A stretch of DNA of 45,000 bases, taken from NCBI RefSeq assembly GCF_000264945.2, contig NZ_CP013071.1:1-45000 (forward strand). Reading direction: 5' to 3'. The translations under genes and the position numbers were made by a program. Below, piece after piece: positions 23,323 through 32,442 of this stretch (position 1 is the stretch's first letter; each line of letters starts with the position of its first letter). The notes under the pieces are model-generated. The model had not been told where the DNA came from. It did no database searches and worked only from the letters and a program-made list of their open reading frames with translations. This stretch comes from Sphingobium indicum B90A (GTDB taxonomy: Bacteria > Pseudomonadota > Alphaproteobacteria > Sphingomonadales > Sphingomonadaceae).

Positions 23323-24364
23323 GTTCGCACGCAGACCAGCCGAGGATCGGCGCGCCTTTATCGATGAAGCGGCGGCGCGGCGGGATCTGACGCCGATCAT
23401 CATCGAGAAGGATTTCTGGGTCTGCTGGACGCTACGCCGCCTCGTCATGTGTCCCGACCTCGCCGGTCACATGACCTTCAAGGGCGGGACCTCGCTGTCG
23501 AAAGCCTATGGGATCATCGCGCGCTTCTCCGAAGATATCGACCTCACCATCAGCCGCGCGGCGCCGCTGCTCAGCGAAGTCGCCTCGCCGATGGACAGCG
23601 ACATTACCGGCAAGGAGCGCGAGCGCCGGACCAAGGCGCTCAAGGCGGCGGCACAGGCTTATGTCGCCACGGTCGCCATGCCGATCCTGGCGCGCGAAAT
23701 CGAAGTCGCTCTCGGCACGGCCGAGGGCTGGAGCCTGGCGCTCGATCCCGACGACAAGGACCAGCAGACGCTGCTCTTCGTCTATCCGCGCACCTCGGGT
23801 TACGGGCTCGCCTATGGCGAGAATTACGGCGGCGCGGATGAAAGCGGTTACATCAAGCCGCGCATCAAGCTGGAATTTGGCGCCCGCGGCGACACGGAAC
23901 CGTTCGCGCTTCGACCGATCTTGCCCTATCTGGCCGAAGACTTTCCCGAGGAACTGCCGGATCCGGTGACCGAGGTGCCGACGCTGGCCGTTGCGCGGAC
24001 CTTCTGGGAAAAGGTCACGATCCTTCATGCGCTCCATCATAACGGCAAGCTGCGCGAGGGCATGTCGCGCCATTATTATGACGTGCTGATGCTCGACCAG
24101 GCGGGCATCACGAACGAGGCGATGGGGCGGATCGATCTGCTCGAGCAGGTCGTGCACAACAAGAGCCTGATGTTCGCGGACAGGTCGGCCTCCTATGACA
24201 CCGCCGTGGTTGGAACGCTGCGCCTGTCGCCCGATGGCGCGACTTGGGAGAAGCTTGAGCGGGACTATGGCGCGATGTCGGAGATGTTCATGGCCGCGCC
24301 GCCGAAATTCGAGGCGTTGATGAAGGGTCTGGCGGCGATCGAGGGGACGATCAACGGGCGTTGA
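23315..24364 (+). CDS. AbiEii/AbiGii-family nucleotidyltransferase toxin
   Basis: A 349-residue protein. IIIEKDFWVCWTLRRL (28-43) and FKGGTSLSKAYG followed by SEDIDLT hold the nucleotidyltransferase motif: G57-G58-T-S60 and the metal-binding D74-x-D76. KVTILHALHH and RHYYDVLML further on are the other conserved blocks of the family. AbiEii-type toxins transfer nucleotides, in studied cases to tRNA acceptor ends, and stop growth during phage infection. With the upstream gene it forms a defence or maintenance toxin-antitoxin module for the element. The motifs are intact, so activity is likely. Confidence 0.9.
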   Translation: MDEFARRPAEDRRAFIDEAAARRDLTPIIIEKDFWVCWTLRRLVMCPDLAGHMTFKGGTSLSKAYGIIARFSEDIDLTISRAAPLLSEVASPMDSDITGKERERRTKALKAAAQAYVATVAMPILAREIEVALGTAEGWSLALDPDDKDQQTLLFVYPRTSGYGLAYGENYGGADESGYIKPRIKLEFGARGDTEPFALRPILPYLAEDFPEELPDPVTEVPTLAVARTFWEKVTILHALHHNGKLREGMSRHYYDVLMLDQAGITNEAMGRIDLLEQVVHNKSLMFADRSASYDTAVVGTLRLSPDGATWEKLERDYGAMSEMFMAAPPKFEALMKGLAAIEGTINGR

Positions 24365-24553
24365 TGCCGGAGACCGCGAATGAGCAAGTAATCTAAGTAT
24401 TTGAAATAGAACGATAAAAGACTGATAATCAATCTTATGTTAAATCCCGACAATGTGCGGACGGGAGGGAGACGATGGGAGTTCCGCCCCTCAATGGCAA
24501 GAACCGGACGCCTGCCAGACGAGGATTGCTGAACTCCGGTCATCCCATGTCCC

Positions 24554-25102
24554 TCAATGGCGCTGGAGCGCCCGCTTCGCCTCGGCCGTGATCGTATAGA
24601 CGGCTTCGCGCTGGGCGCCGCGATTGGGATGATCGACCCGATACCCCTGATAGTGGCGGCGCAGCAGGCCGGCGCGGACCAGGTCGGACACGACCCGGCT
24701 CACATTCGTCCGGCCGGACCGCAAGATCCGCGACCGGACCTCCTGTTCGAGCCGGCGTTCCATCTCTTCCGGGTCGACCATGCCTGCCCGCGAGATAAGA
24801 TCGGCGCGCACCGCGTCGATCATGGCGCGCCGCCGACAATCCCGTTGCGCAAGGGGCGCGAGCGCCTGGCATAGCCAGTCGCGCACCGGCACCCTCCCCT
24901 TGCCGCTTCCGACATAGGGACCGACGCTGTCATGAGAACCGGCTTCCTGCGCGATCAGCTTCAGCACCAGCAATGCATAGCGCGGCCGTTTCGATACCGT
25001 CGATATGCGTTCGACCAGATCCGGAAGCGCGGCCGCCCCGCGTCGCGATGACGGGCTGGATGGCGGCGGAGATTGCTCGAAGAGGTCGGGCTGGTAGAAC
25101 AT
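24554..25102 (-). CDS. Hypothetical protein with C-terminal winged-helix-like segment
   Basis: A 182-residue protein, family not recognised. The N-terminal 30 residues are serine- and proline-rich. The C-terminal part (ILRSGRTNVSRVVSDLVRAGLL, then YRVDHPNRGAQREAVYTITAEAKRAL) reads as a winged helix: helix, recognition helix, and a wing ending in a 'YTITAEGK'-like strand. It may be a DNA-binding regulator or replication-linked protein. It is the last gene with element character, and its upstream region holds several inverted repeats. The start has no clear ribosome site. The downstream 189 bp (24365-24553) are A/T-rich with no gene, and carry two copies of CCCTCAATGGC 63 bp apart. Confidence 0.6.
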   Translation of the reverse strand: MFYQPDLFEQSPPPSSPSSRRGAAALPDLVERISTVSKRPRYALLVLKLIAQEAGSHDSVGPYVGSGKGRVPVRDWLCQALAPLAQRDCRRRAMIDAVRADLISRAGMVDPEEMERRLEQEVRSRILRSGRTNVSRVVSDLVRAGLLRRHYQGYRVDHPNRGAQREAVYTITAEAKRALQRH

Positions 25103-25172
25103 ATGCGGAATCTAGCACATGCTGAGTCCGTGTGAATCCCCTCTGCGGCGATCCTCCAACAAAAAGCACGGA

Positions 25173-25347
25173 TGACACTTTACCCGACGGGCGCGGGATT
25201 TCGCCGGCACTTTTCACGACATAGGCAAATTTATATCGCTCGGCGGTCATTATGCCGGCGATGTCGCAGGAATGGCCCATTCCGCTCCCCTCCCCGAAAT
25301 CAACCGTGACACTTTGGCGCACATGGCCGGAACTCGGTAAAGTGTCA
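25173..25347. repeat. Nested inverted repeats (TGACACTTTACC) upstream of minus-strand gene
   Basis: The outer arms TGACACTTTACC (25173-25184) and GGTAAAGTGTCA (25336-25347) are perfect. Inner arms TCGCCGGCA (25201-25209) and TGCCGGCGA (25253-25261) are also perfect. A third TGACACTTT is at 25307-25315, a dyad GGAATG-GCC-CATTCC at 25269-25283, and a minus-strand GGGGAGGGG at 25287-25295. No gene is supportable in 25103-25475. Possible roles are operators or iterons for the 182-residue protein, or a MITE-like remnant near the element boundary; no target-site duplication is evident. Confidence 0.5.
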
Positions 25348-25475
25348 CCTCTGTCATTTTCCGCCGTCCTACCCGGCGGCGCGGGCTGATATAGTTTTAT
25401 ATGGAGGCGGATTTGCGGGAACGGCCCTGAAATTGGGCCGTTGCAGAATAACAGTCATCAGAGGGTAATGAAGCG

Positions 25476-25739
25476 ATGAACATGGCCGCTCCCGCATTTC
25501 TCCTTCTCGCGCTGGCCGCATGCGCGCCATCCGATCAGGCCGATTCCGGCGATTCCACCTTCGCGCCCAGCAACACGACCGCCGGCACCGTGCCGGACGG
25601 CATTCCCGGCGAAGGCCCCGGCACCGCCATGACGGATGGAGAGACCAGCACGCGGGGCGCCGTTTCCGCCGCCGACAGTCCCACGGCGACGCAAGGGTCT
25701 TCGGGTTCATCCGCAGCGCAAAACGGGTCCGGGCGATAG
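25476..25739 (+). CDS. Small lipoprotein (87 aa)
   Basis: An 87-residue protein. MNMAAPAFLLLALAAC is a lipoprotein signal peptide with lipobox LAAC, so the mature protein should be anchored through C16. The rest is disordered and rich in Ser, Thr, Gly, Ala and Asp. Family and function are unknown. A weak GAGGG site lies about 12 bases upstream. It converges on the frameshifted FAD oxidoreductase and appears to be the first chromosomal gene beyond the element. Confidence 0.6.
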   Translation: MNMAAPAFLLLALAACAPSDQADSGDSTFAPSNTTAGTVPDGIPGEGPGTAMTDGETSTRGAVSAADSPTATQGSSGSSAAQNGSGR

Positions 25740-25745
25740 GCCAGC

Positions 25746-26676
25746 CTATCGAAGCAGCGAAATCCTCGCCGCCAGGTCGTTGCGGATCGTGGTGGCGGCG
25801 ACGCCGCCCTCACCCATGGCGTGGCTGATCTGATCCAGGCCCTTGGCGACGTCGCCGGCGGCGTAAAGGCCCGGCACGCTCGTGCGCTGATGGTCGTCGA
25901 CGACGAGGCAACCGTCGTCCGTGGCTTCGGCGCCCAGCATCATCGCCAGTTCCGACCGGATGATCGATCCAAGCGCGGGATAGGCCGTATCATAGGCTTC
26001 GCCCCCGTTCGGCGTCGGCACCAATATGCGCTCGCCCTCGATGCGGAGGGGTTCGCAAGGGCCGTTCACCAACGCGACGCCCGCCTCCTCCAGCCTCATC
26101 CTCTGGTCGGCGGACAGTTCATGATCTCCTTGGGGTGAAATCAAGCTGATGTCGGCCGAATAGGTGCGCAGGAACATCGCTTCGTTCGCGCCGCGCTCGC
26201 CCGTCCCGATGACGGCGATGCGCCGGTCCGTGGCTTCATATCCGTCGCAGATCGGGCAATAACGCAACAAGCCCTGCCGCAGCGCCGCATCGTGAATGTC
26301 GGGCGACATAGGCGGCGCGTTGTTCACCACGCCGGTCGCCAGCAGCACGCTGCGCGCCTGCCATGCCCCGGTCTCGACATGCACCAGGAAAATATCGCCG
26401 TCCTTCTCCAGCCCCGTGACCAGTCCTTCCGTCACCTCGCCGCCGAATTCCGCCGCCTGCCGACGCATCAGCGCGAGCAGTTCCCGGCCCGATATGCCGC
26501 CCGGATAGCCTGCATGATTGCGGGTATGCGGGATCAGCGCGGCGCGGCTGTTGCCCGCGTCGACGATGGCGATCCTGGACGATGGCGATCCTGAGATGGA
26601 AGCGGGCGAGATAAATGGCCGCCGTCAGGCCGGCTGGGCCTGCGCCCACCACCAGGCAATCCAGGGGCGCCGTCAT
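25746..26676 (-). pseudogene. Thioredoxin-reductase-like FAD/NAD(P) oxidoreductase, frameshifted by a 16-bp duplication
   Basis: The start at 26676 gives MTAPLDCLVVGAGPAGLTAA, an FAD-binding GxGxxG motif, followed by IYLARFHLRIAIV. The reading frame then breaks: GACGATGGCGATCCTG is present twice in tandem (26562-26577 and 26578-26593, plus-strand sense). Removing one copy restores RIAIVDAGNSRAALIPHTRNH and joins the rest, including CPICDGYE (a CxxC-like site), the NAD-binding VIGTGERGANEA and the C-terminal GLYAAGDVAKGLDQI. The enzyme family is pyridine-nucleotide oxidoreductases of the TrxB-like group. Without the duplication the protein would be about 305 residues. The 16-base insertion leaves the downstream part untranslated from this start. 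Confidence 0.8.
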
Positions 26677-26680
26677 TCCG

Positions 26681-27676
26681 CTATCGCCGAACGAACGTCG
26701 CGCCGACAGCAGGCCGAGGAGCAGAACCCCGGCCGCACGCCTGCGCGCGCCGACAGAACCGCCCTCCGCCGTTCCGGCGGGCTTGCGAAAGCCGCCATCG
26801 ATGCCGCCGCTGTCCCGAGGCGGATCGAACAGATTGCCCCGCGTGACCGGCGCGCGTTCCGCCGAAGCGAAGTAGCGCCCGAAGGCCAGATTCCCGATCC
26901 GGCTGAGCAGCGAGGGCGCAAGCGGATGGGCGAACCGCACCAACCAGGTCGGCGCCCCCAGCAGCACGCTGTCGCGGGGCCGGTCGGCCAGGCCGACGAT
27001 GGCGGCCGCCACCCTCCTCGGGTCCAGCATGGGCGGTGGAGCGGTCAGCGCCTTGCCCGTATAATTGCCGGCATGGCGCAGCGCGGGCGTGTCGACGAAG
27101 GCCGGATAGACGTCGCAGATATGGATGTCCGGCCATTCGTCATTTCGGCGCGCAGTGCCTCCGAAAAGCCGCGCAGGCCGAATTTGCTCGCTCCATAAGC
27201 GGCGGCATGGGGCGTGCCGGTCAGTCCGCCGAGCGAGATCATGTTGACGAAGATCCCATGCCGCTGCGCCATGAAGATCGGGAGCACCGCATGGGCGTCA
27301 TTCATATGGCCGATGAGGTTGGAGCGGATCGTCCGTTCATGCGCCTCGATCGGGACGTCGACGAACTTGCCGACGGCCCCGACGCCGACATTGCTGAACC
27401 AAGGTCGATCGATCCGCAAAAAATCGCGCGCCGACTGGGCAAGTTGCCGCACCGCCTCCGCATCCGCGATGTCGAGCGGCACGGTCAGCACCTCCGCGCC
27501 GGCCCGTCGGCACCTTTCCGCCACGGCTTCCAGCGCCTCGCCATCCCGCGCCGCCAAAACCAGCTTTGCGCCCCGGCCGCGAAAGCCTCCGCCGTGGCCT
27601 GGCCTATGCCGCTCGACGCGCCCGTGATGACGATATGCGTGCAGGGCGTTCGCGTGCCCCTGCGGCTCTTGTCCAT
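26681..27676 (-). pseudogene. SDR-family oxidoreductase with at least two frameshifts
   Basis: It starts at 27676 (ribosome site AGGAGC) with CTHIVITGASSGIGQATAEAF, the NAD(P)-binding TGxxxGxG motif. One base seems lost near 27585 (plus-strand GCCCCGGCCGCG), after which another frame gives GAKLVLAARDGEALEAVAER. That frame contains the SDR YGASK active site (AAAYGASKFGLRGF) and runs to SEALRAEM. A second lost base near 27134 moves the frame again, to DIHICDVYPAFVDTPALRHAG and LDPRRVAAAIVGLADRP. A third shift may exist near 26690, because the natural stop just before the oxidoreductase ATG is out of frame. The gene would encode roughly 330 residues. It is probably an operon with the FAD enzyme. 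Confidence 0.75.
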
Positions 27677-28022
27677 GATCGCTCCTGTCCGCCTGTTCAC
27701 CGATAAGCGCGAGGAGAAGATTCCCGTTCCTTGTCCGGTTCCGAAAACAGATTTTCAATGCCATGGGTTAACCCGCTTCGCAAAGATGGCCGAGAAGAAC
27801 GCTATGCGTTCCGGTTCAGAACCACCATGAGCGAAGGCGGAAATGTCGTGCGGCCCGGGATCGGAGGGACTGGCGGATGCGGTGTTCCGGGTGTAGGATG
27901 CCGCCATTGGCCATGAGGCGCATCCCTCATGCCGAGAGATGCTCGCCCGGAAGGCGCGCATGTCCCGACAGAGGACAGATCGGAATAAAGGGCTTCATGG
28001 CGTTCGGTCAGGAGAGCGCACC
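27677..28022. other. Divergent intergenic region
   Basis: The 346-bp gap between the minus-strand SDR and the plus-strand DUF2189 gene must contain both promoters. No gene, RNA or strong repeat is apparent. Confidence 0.4.
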
Positions 28023-28818
28023 ATGGCAATGGCTCACCCGTCCCAGGCGGCGTCCGCCGGGAAGATATTTCCGTCCGCACCATCACGTTCGACGATCTGC
28101 GCATCGCCCTGCGCCAGGGCTGGGACGATTCCTCGCCAAAAGGGGCGATCTGCTGTTCATCGGCTTCATCTATCCGATCATTGTCGCGCTGGCGATCATG
28201 TCCGCCAGCCAGATGTCGATCCTGCCGCTGATCTTCCCGCTGGTGGCGGGCGCGATCCTGCTGGGGCCAGCCTTCGCCAGCGGCTTCTACGAACTGGCGC
28301 GGCGGCGGGAGGCGGGGCTGGACGCGCGCTGGCGCCATTTCCTGGACGTGATCCGCAAGCCGGGCGGCTCCGCCCTGTTCGACCTGACCTGCGTTCTGGC
28401 GCTGCTGTTCATGGCGTGGATGGCGGCGGCCTGGTTCATCTATCATGCGACGCTGGAAAATGTGCCTGGGTCGACATCCTCCCCGGGCGCTTTCCTTTCG
28501 GCCCTGTTCGGCACGTCGCAGGGCTGGCGTATGATCGTGGTCGGCAATCTGGTCGGCTTCGGCTTCGCCCTGCTGACGCTGGCGGTCAGCGTCGTTTCCT
28601 TTCCCATGGCGGTGGACAAGCCGGTCAACTGGGGCGTCGCGGTGCGCACATCCTGCCGCGTGGCATGGCATAATCCGGTGACGGTCGCGGCCTGGGGCCT
28701 GATCGTGGTGGCGTTGCTGGTGCTGGGCGCCCTGCCCGCTCTGGTGGGGCTGGCGGTGGTGCTGCCCGTGCTGGGCTATGCGACCTGGCACCTTTATACC
28801 CGCGCCGTCGTCCGGTAA
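28023..28818 (+). pseudogene. DUF2189 membrane protein with two frameshifts
   Basis: It starts at 28023 (GGAGAG ribosome site) with MAMAHPSQAASAGKIFPS. Around 28071-28080 a 4-base unit (GTCC) seems lost, and reading resumes in another frame with TITFDDLRIALRQGWDD. Around 28130 one T appears lost, and the third frame gives FLAKRGDLLFIGFIYPIIVALA and continues to the stop. The long remainder has about six membrane helices and matches DUF2189 (GAILLGPAFASGFYELARRRE, WRMIVVGNLVGFGFALL). The function is unknown. Corrected, it would be about 266 residues. Sequencing error cannot be excluded. Confidence 0.75.
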
Positions 28819-28823
28819 GGCGG

Positions 28824-29738
28824 TCAGCCCTCGGCCATGTCGAGGGCTATGCCCAGCAAGGCGCGCAGCGTCGGCGCCTCGTCCGACCGGCGCCATGCCA
28901 GGCCGGTTTCCAGCAGGGGAGCGGGGCCGGCCAGCGGCAGGTAGCGCACGCCCGTCCGGGCGAGGTTGCGCAGGGACGCGGGGACCAGCGCCAATCCCAT
29001 ATCGGCGGACACCAGGCTGATGATCGTCTGCATCTGGATCGCCCGCTGGCGCACATGCGGCTCCCGCCCCCTGACCCGATAATGGTCGACGATCAGGTCG
29101 TGGAAGGTGGGCGAAACGTGGCGCGGGAAAAGCAGCAACGGCTGGTCGAGCCAGCTCTCTCCGGCCAGCCTGCCCTCCTCCACCAGCAGGCGGCCGTCCT
29201 TCGCCCAATTCTCCGGCACGGCGGCGACCAGCGGCTCGCGCAGCAACGGGCGATAATCGATGGCGGCGGGCAGGCCGGACGCGGGCGGGATCAGCAGCCC
29301 GGCGTCGGTCCGCCCTTCGACCAGCGCCTCCACCTGCACGTCGCTCGTCGCTTCCATCAGCGTCATGTCGACGTCGGGAAAGGCATTGGCATAGCGCCGC
29401 ACCAGCGCGGGCAGGATGCTGTAGTCCGCCGAACTGACGAAGGAGAGGGCGAGCCGCCCGACCGTCCCCGCCCGCAGCCTCCGCGCCGCGGCAGCCAGGT
29501 CGGCCACCGCGCCGACGGCCGGCCGGACATGCTCCAGCCATTGCCTTCCAAAGGGGGTGAGCGCCACCTGCCGCTTGGTCCGGGTGAAGAGAGGCGCGCC
29601 CAGTTCGCGCTCCAGCGCCATGATGGATTGGCTGAGCGGCGGCTGGGTCATGCCCAGCCGTTCGGCGGCGCGGCCGAAATGCAGTTCCTCCGCCACGGCG
29701 AGGAAATGGTTGAGTTGGCGCAGATCCATGTCATTCAT
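28824..29738 (-). CDS. LysR-family transcriptional regulator
   Basis: A 304-residue LysR-type protein. The winged helix-turn-helix is at 4-65 ([45 protein letters not shown]). The effector-binding domain spans about 92-295 ([35 protein letters not shown]). Its start is 92 bp from that of ilvD on the opposite strand, so it may regulate ilvD as well as itself; LysR regulators usually control a divergent neighbour. The reading frame is intact, unlike the genes just to the left. The effector is unknown. The second in-frame ATG at 29729 is an alternative start. Confidence 0.9.
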   Translation of the reverse strand: MNDMDLRQLNHFLAVAEELHFGRAAERLGMTQPPLSQSIMALERELGAPLFTRTKRQVALTPFGRQWLEHVRPAVGAVADLAAAARRLRAGTVGRLALSFVSSADYSILPALVRRYANAFPDVDMTLMEATSDVQVEALVEGRTDAGLLIPPASGLPAAIDYRPLLREPLVAAVPENWAKDGRLLVEEGRLAGESWLDQPLLLFPRHVSPTFHDLIVDHYRVRGREPHVRQRAIQMQTIISLVSADMGLALVPASLRNLARTGVRYLPLAGPAPLLETGLAWRRSDEAPTLRALLGIALDMAEG

Positions 29739-29830
29739 TCATCCTGCGACCTTATAGCGCGCCCGCAATATATTTCACAACCTGTCCGCAATGGCGTAAG
29801 GCGGGCCGGAGAGGAACCGAGGACAGACCC

Positions 29831-31684
29831 ATGCCGCATTATCGTTCACGCACCAGCACCCACGGCCGCAACATGGCGGGCGCGCGCGGCCTCTGGCGCG
29901 CAACCGGCATGAAGGACGAGGATTTCGGCAAGCCCATCATCGCCATCGCCAACAGCTTCACCCAGTTCGTGCCGGGGCATGTGCACCTCAAAGATCTGGG
30001 CCAGCTTGTCGCGAGGGAGATCGAGGCGGCGGGCGGCGTCGCCAAGGAATTCAACACCATCGCGGTCGACGACGGCATCGCCATGGGCCATGACGGCATG
30101 CTCTATTCGCTGCCCAGCCGGGATCTGATCGCGGACAGCGTCGAATATATGGTGAACGCCCACACCGCCGACGCGCTGGTGTGCATCTCCAACTGCGACA
30201 AGATCACGCCCGGCATGCTGATGGCCGCGATGCGCCTCAACATCCCGACCATCTTCGTTTCGGGCGGTCCGATGGAGGCCGGCAAGACCGAGCTGCGCGG
30301 CAAGACCGTCGCGCTGGACCTGGTCGACGCCATGGTCGTCGCGGCCGACGACAGCTATACCGACGAGGAAGTGAAGGTCATCGAGCGGTCCGCCTGCCCG
30401 ACCTGCGGTTCCTGCTCCGGCATGTTCACCGCCAATTCGATGAATTGCCTGACCGAAGCGCTGGGGCTGTCGCTGCCGGGCAACGGATCGACGCTGGCCA
30501 CCCATGCCGACCGCGAAAAGCTGTTCCTGGAGGCGGGCCGCACCATCGTCGACCTCGCCAAGCGCTGGTACGAGCAGGATGACGCGTCGGCCCTGCCCCG
30601 CAACATCGCCACCTTCGCCGCGTTCGAGAACGCGATGAGCCTGGACATCGCCATGGGCGGGTCGACCAATACGGTGCTTCACCTGCTCGCCGCCGCCTAT
30701 GAGGGCGGGGTGGACTTCACCATGGCTGACATCGACCGTCTGTCACGGCGCGTTCCCTGCCTCTGCAAGGTCGCCCCGGCCAAGAATGACGTGCATATGG
30801 AGGACGTCCATCGCGCGGGCGGCATCATGGCGATCCTGGGCGAGCTGGAACGCGCCGGGCTGGTCGACGCGACCCTGCCGACCGTCCATGCGCCGACGCT
30901 GGGCGACGCGCTCAACCGCTGGGACATCGGCCGCACCAATAGCGAGGAGGTCCGCAACTTCTTCCGCGCCGCCCCCGGCGGCGTCCGCACCACCCAGGCG
31001 TTCAGCCAGAACGCCCGTTGGGAGGAACTGGACACCGACCGCGAGACCGGCGTGATCCGCAGCGCGGAACACCCCTTCTCCAAGGATGGCGGGCTGGCCG
31101 TGCTGTTCGGCAATATCGCGCCGGAAGGCTGCATCGTGAAGACGGCGGGGGTGGACGAGTCCATCCTGACCTTCCACGGCACGGCCCGCGTCTATGAAAG
31201 CCAGGATGCGGCGGTCGCCGGCATCCTGGGCAATGAGGTAAAGGCGGGGGATGTCGTCGTCATCCGCTATGAAGGGCCGAAGGGCGGGCCGGGCATGCAG
31301 GAAATGCTCTATCCGACCAGCTATCTGAAGTCGAAGGGGCTGGGCAAGGCCTGCGCGCTCATCACCGACGGGCGCTTTTCCGGCGGCACGTCGGGCCTTT
31401 CCATCGGCCATGTGTCGCCCGAAGCGGCCGAGGGCGGGCTGATCGCGCTGGTCGCGACCGGCGACCCCATCCTCATCGACATTCCCAATCGCGTCATCAG
31501 GCTGGACCTGGACGACGCCGTCATCGCGGCCCGCAAGGCGGAGATGGAGGGACGCGGCGCGAAGGCGTGGAAGCCGCTCGGTCGCAAGCGCAATGTTTCC
31601 CCTGCCCTGCGGGCCTATGCGGCGCTCACCACCAATGCGGCGCGCGGCGCGGTGCGGGACGTGGGCCAGGTGGAAAAGGACTGA
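29831..31684 (+). CDS. ilvD: Dihydroxy-acid dehydratase
   Basis: A 617-residue enzyme that dehydrates 2,3-dihydroxy-isovalerate and 2,3-dihydroxy-3-methylvalerate in valine, leucine and isoleucine synthesis. Iron-sulfur and metal residues are in place: D81-D-G after NTIAV, C122 in [11 protein letters not shown], and [19 protein letters not shown] near 190-210. The C-terminal [23 protein letters not shown] block is diagnostic. The length matches the E. coli type. A GAGAGGAACCGAGGA region precedes the ATG. It is a housekeeping gene and anchors this part of the window as chromosome. Confidence 0.97.
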   Translation: MPHYRSRTSTHGRNMAGARGLWRATGMKDEDFGKPIIAIANSFTQFVPGHVHLKDLGQLVAREIEAAGGVAKEFNTIAVDDGIAMGHDGMLYSLPSRDLIADSVEYMVNAHTADALVCISNCDKITPGMLMAAMRLNIPTIFVSGGPMEAGKTELRGKTVALDLVDAMVVAADDSYTDEEVKVIERSACPTCGSCSGMFTANSMNCLTEALGLSLPGNGSTLATHADREKLFLEAGRTIVDLAKRWYEQDDASALPRNIATFAAFENAMSLDIAMGGSTNTVLHLLAAAYEGGVDFTMADIDRLSRRVPCLCKVAPAKNDVHMEDVHRAGGIMAILGELERAGLVDATLPTVHAPTLGDALNRWDIGRTNSEEVRNFFRAAPGGVRTTQAFSQNARWEELDTDRETGVIRSAEHPFSKDGGLAVLFGNIAPEGCIVKTAGVDESILTFHGTARVYESQDAAVAGILGNEVKAGDVVVIRYEGPKGGPGMQEMLYPTSYLKSKGLGKACALITDGRFSGGTSGLSIGHVSPEAAEGGLIALVATGDPILIDIPNRVIRLDLDDAVIAARKAEMEGRGAKAWKPLGRKRNVSPALRAYAALTTNAARGAVRDVGQVEKD

Positions 31685-31747
31685 TCTTCAGCGTGCGCGC
31701 CGCATTCGACGATGCGGCGCGGCCTTGCCGATGCTCGCAGCAGGCGA

Positions 31748-31855
31748 TCAGTGGAGCAGGATATAGAGCGTGCCGGTCAACGCCAGGGCCGATGCGCTGC
31801 ACAGGCTCAGCAACCCGACGCTGCATTGGCACATGCTGTAATGCATACGCTCCAT
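31748..31855 (-). CDS. Possible 35-residue small membrane protein
   Basis: A short frame gives MERMHYSMCQCSVGLLSLCS and then a hydrophobic stretch ending TGTLYILLH. A GGGAGAG ribosome site stands about 5 bases before the ATG (31855). One predicted membrane helix. It lies alone between ilvD and the MarR gene; the rest of 31685-31931 shows no other gene. No homologue is recalled, so this is a candidate only. Confidence 0.35.
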   Translation of the reverse strand: MERMHYSMCQCSVGLLSLCSASALALTGTLYILLH

Positions 31856-31931
31856 CGCACTCTCCCCTGCCGCCGGGCTTATGCCGGTCGACCGGGGCGA
31901 TGATAACAGAGAATATCGCGCGGATCAAAGG

Positions 31932-32363
31932 TCAGGCGTCAGCCAGTCCCTGCAGCAATTTTTGCAGCGCAGCATGAAAATGCCGCCTGTCGGACGGCGT
32001 CAGGGCGTTCAAAAGCCTTGCCCCCAATTCCACCCGCAGGGGTTCCGTCACGGCCACCGCCGCCTCTCCGGCGGGCGTGATGGCAAGCCGCTTCACCCGC
32101 CGATCCTCCTTGTCCGGCACTCGCTGGATCAGCCCTTCGCGCTCCAGCCCGTCCAGCGCCTCCGTCACCGTGCGGGGCGCAAGGTTCATGATTTCGGCCA
32201 CATCGGCGGCGCGCGCCATTCCCATCTGCGCCTTAATGCACATCAATATCTTGGTCTGGGCAAGCGACGCGCCCTGCTCCGTCATCGCGCGGTCGAAAGA
32301 CCGGCGGATCAGCGTGATGACCCGAAAAAGGTCGGTCAGTAGCTGTTCGTCGGCGCCATTCAT
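31932..32363 (-). CDS. MarR-family transcriptional regulator
   Basis: A 143-residue winged-helix repressor. The DNA-binding region is MARAADVAEIMNLAPRTVTEALDGLEREGLIQRV, followed by the wing PDKEDRRVKRLAITPAG, the standard MarR signature. The start at 32363 is preceded by GAGG at a 6-base distance; a TTG 12 bases earlier is less likely. It is divergent from the efflux operon and a near-palindrome lies between the two, so it most likely represses the pump and is released by its substrates. The inducer is unknown. Confidence 0.9.
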   Translation of the reverse strand: MNGADEQLLTDLFRVITLIRRSFDRAMTEQGASLAQTKILMCIKAQMGMARAADVAEIMNLAPRTVTEALDGLEREGLIQRVPDKEDRRVKRLAITPAGEAAVAVTEPLRVELGARLLNALTPSDRRHFHAALQKLLQGLADA

Positions 32364-32384
32364 GAGGAACCTCAATAAATGGTG

Positions 32385-32400
32385 TTGCGCTATAGTGCAA
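32385..32400. promoter_or_regulatory. Probable MarR operator
   Basis: TTGCGCTATAGTGCAA is a 16-bp near-perfect dyad with one mismatched pair, 22 bp upstream of the MarR start and 43 bp upstream of the efflux operon start. Its position between divergent genes fits an autoregulatory MarR site. Confidence 0.55.
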
Positions 32401-32442
32401 GCGCGAGCATAGGAACGGGATAGAGATCAGCGGGTTCCCTCC

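Noticed and set aside
24488..24561. CCCTCAATGGC direct repeat (63 bp apart) as an attachment-site duplication
   Set aside because: It is only 11 bp, lies inside the element side and overlaps a coding end; no partner at another boundary is visible.
27802..29541. Long minus-strand frame (579 codons) across the DUF2189 and LysR genes
   Set aside because: It is an out-of-frame shadow of LysR and antisense to DUF2189, with low-complexity content.
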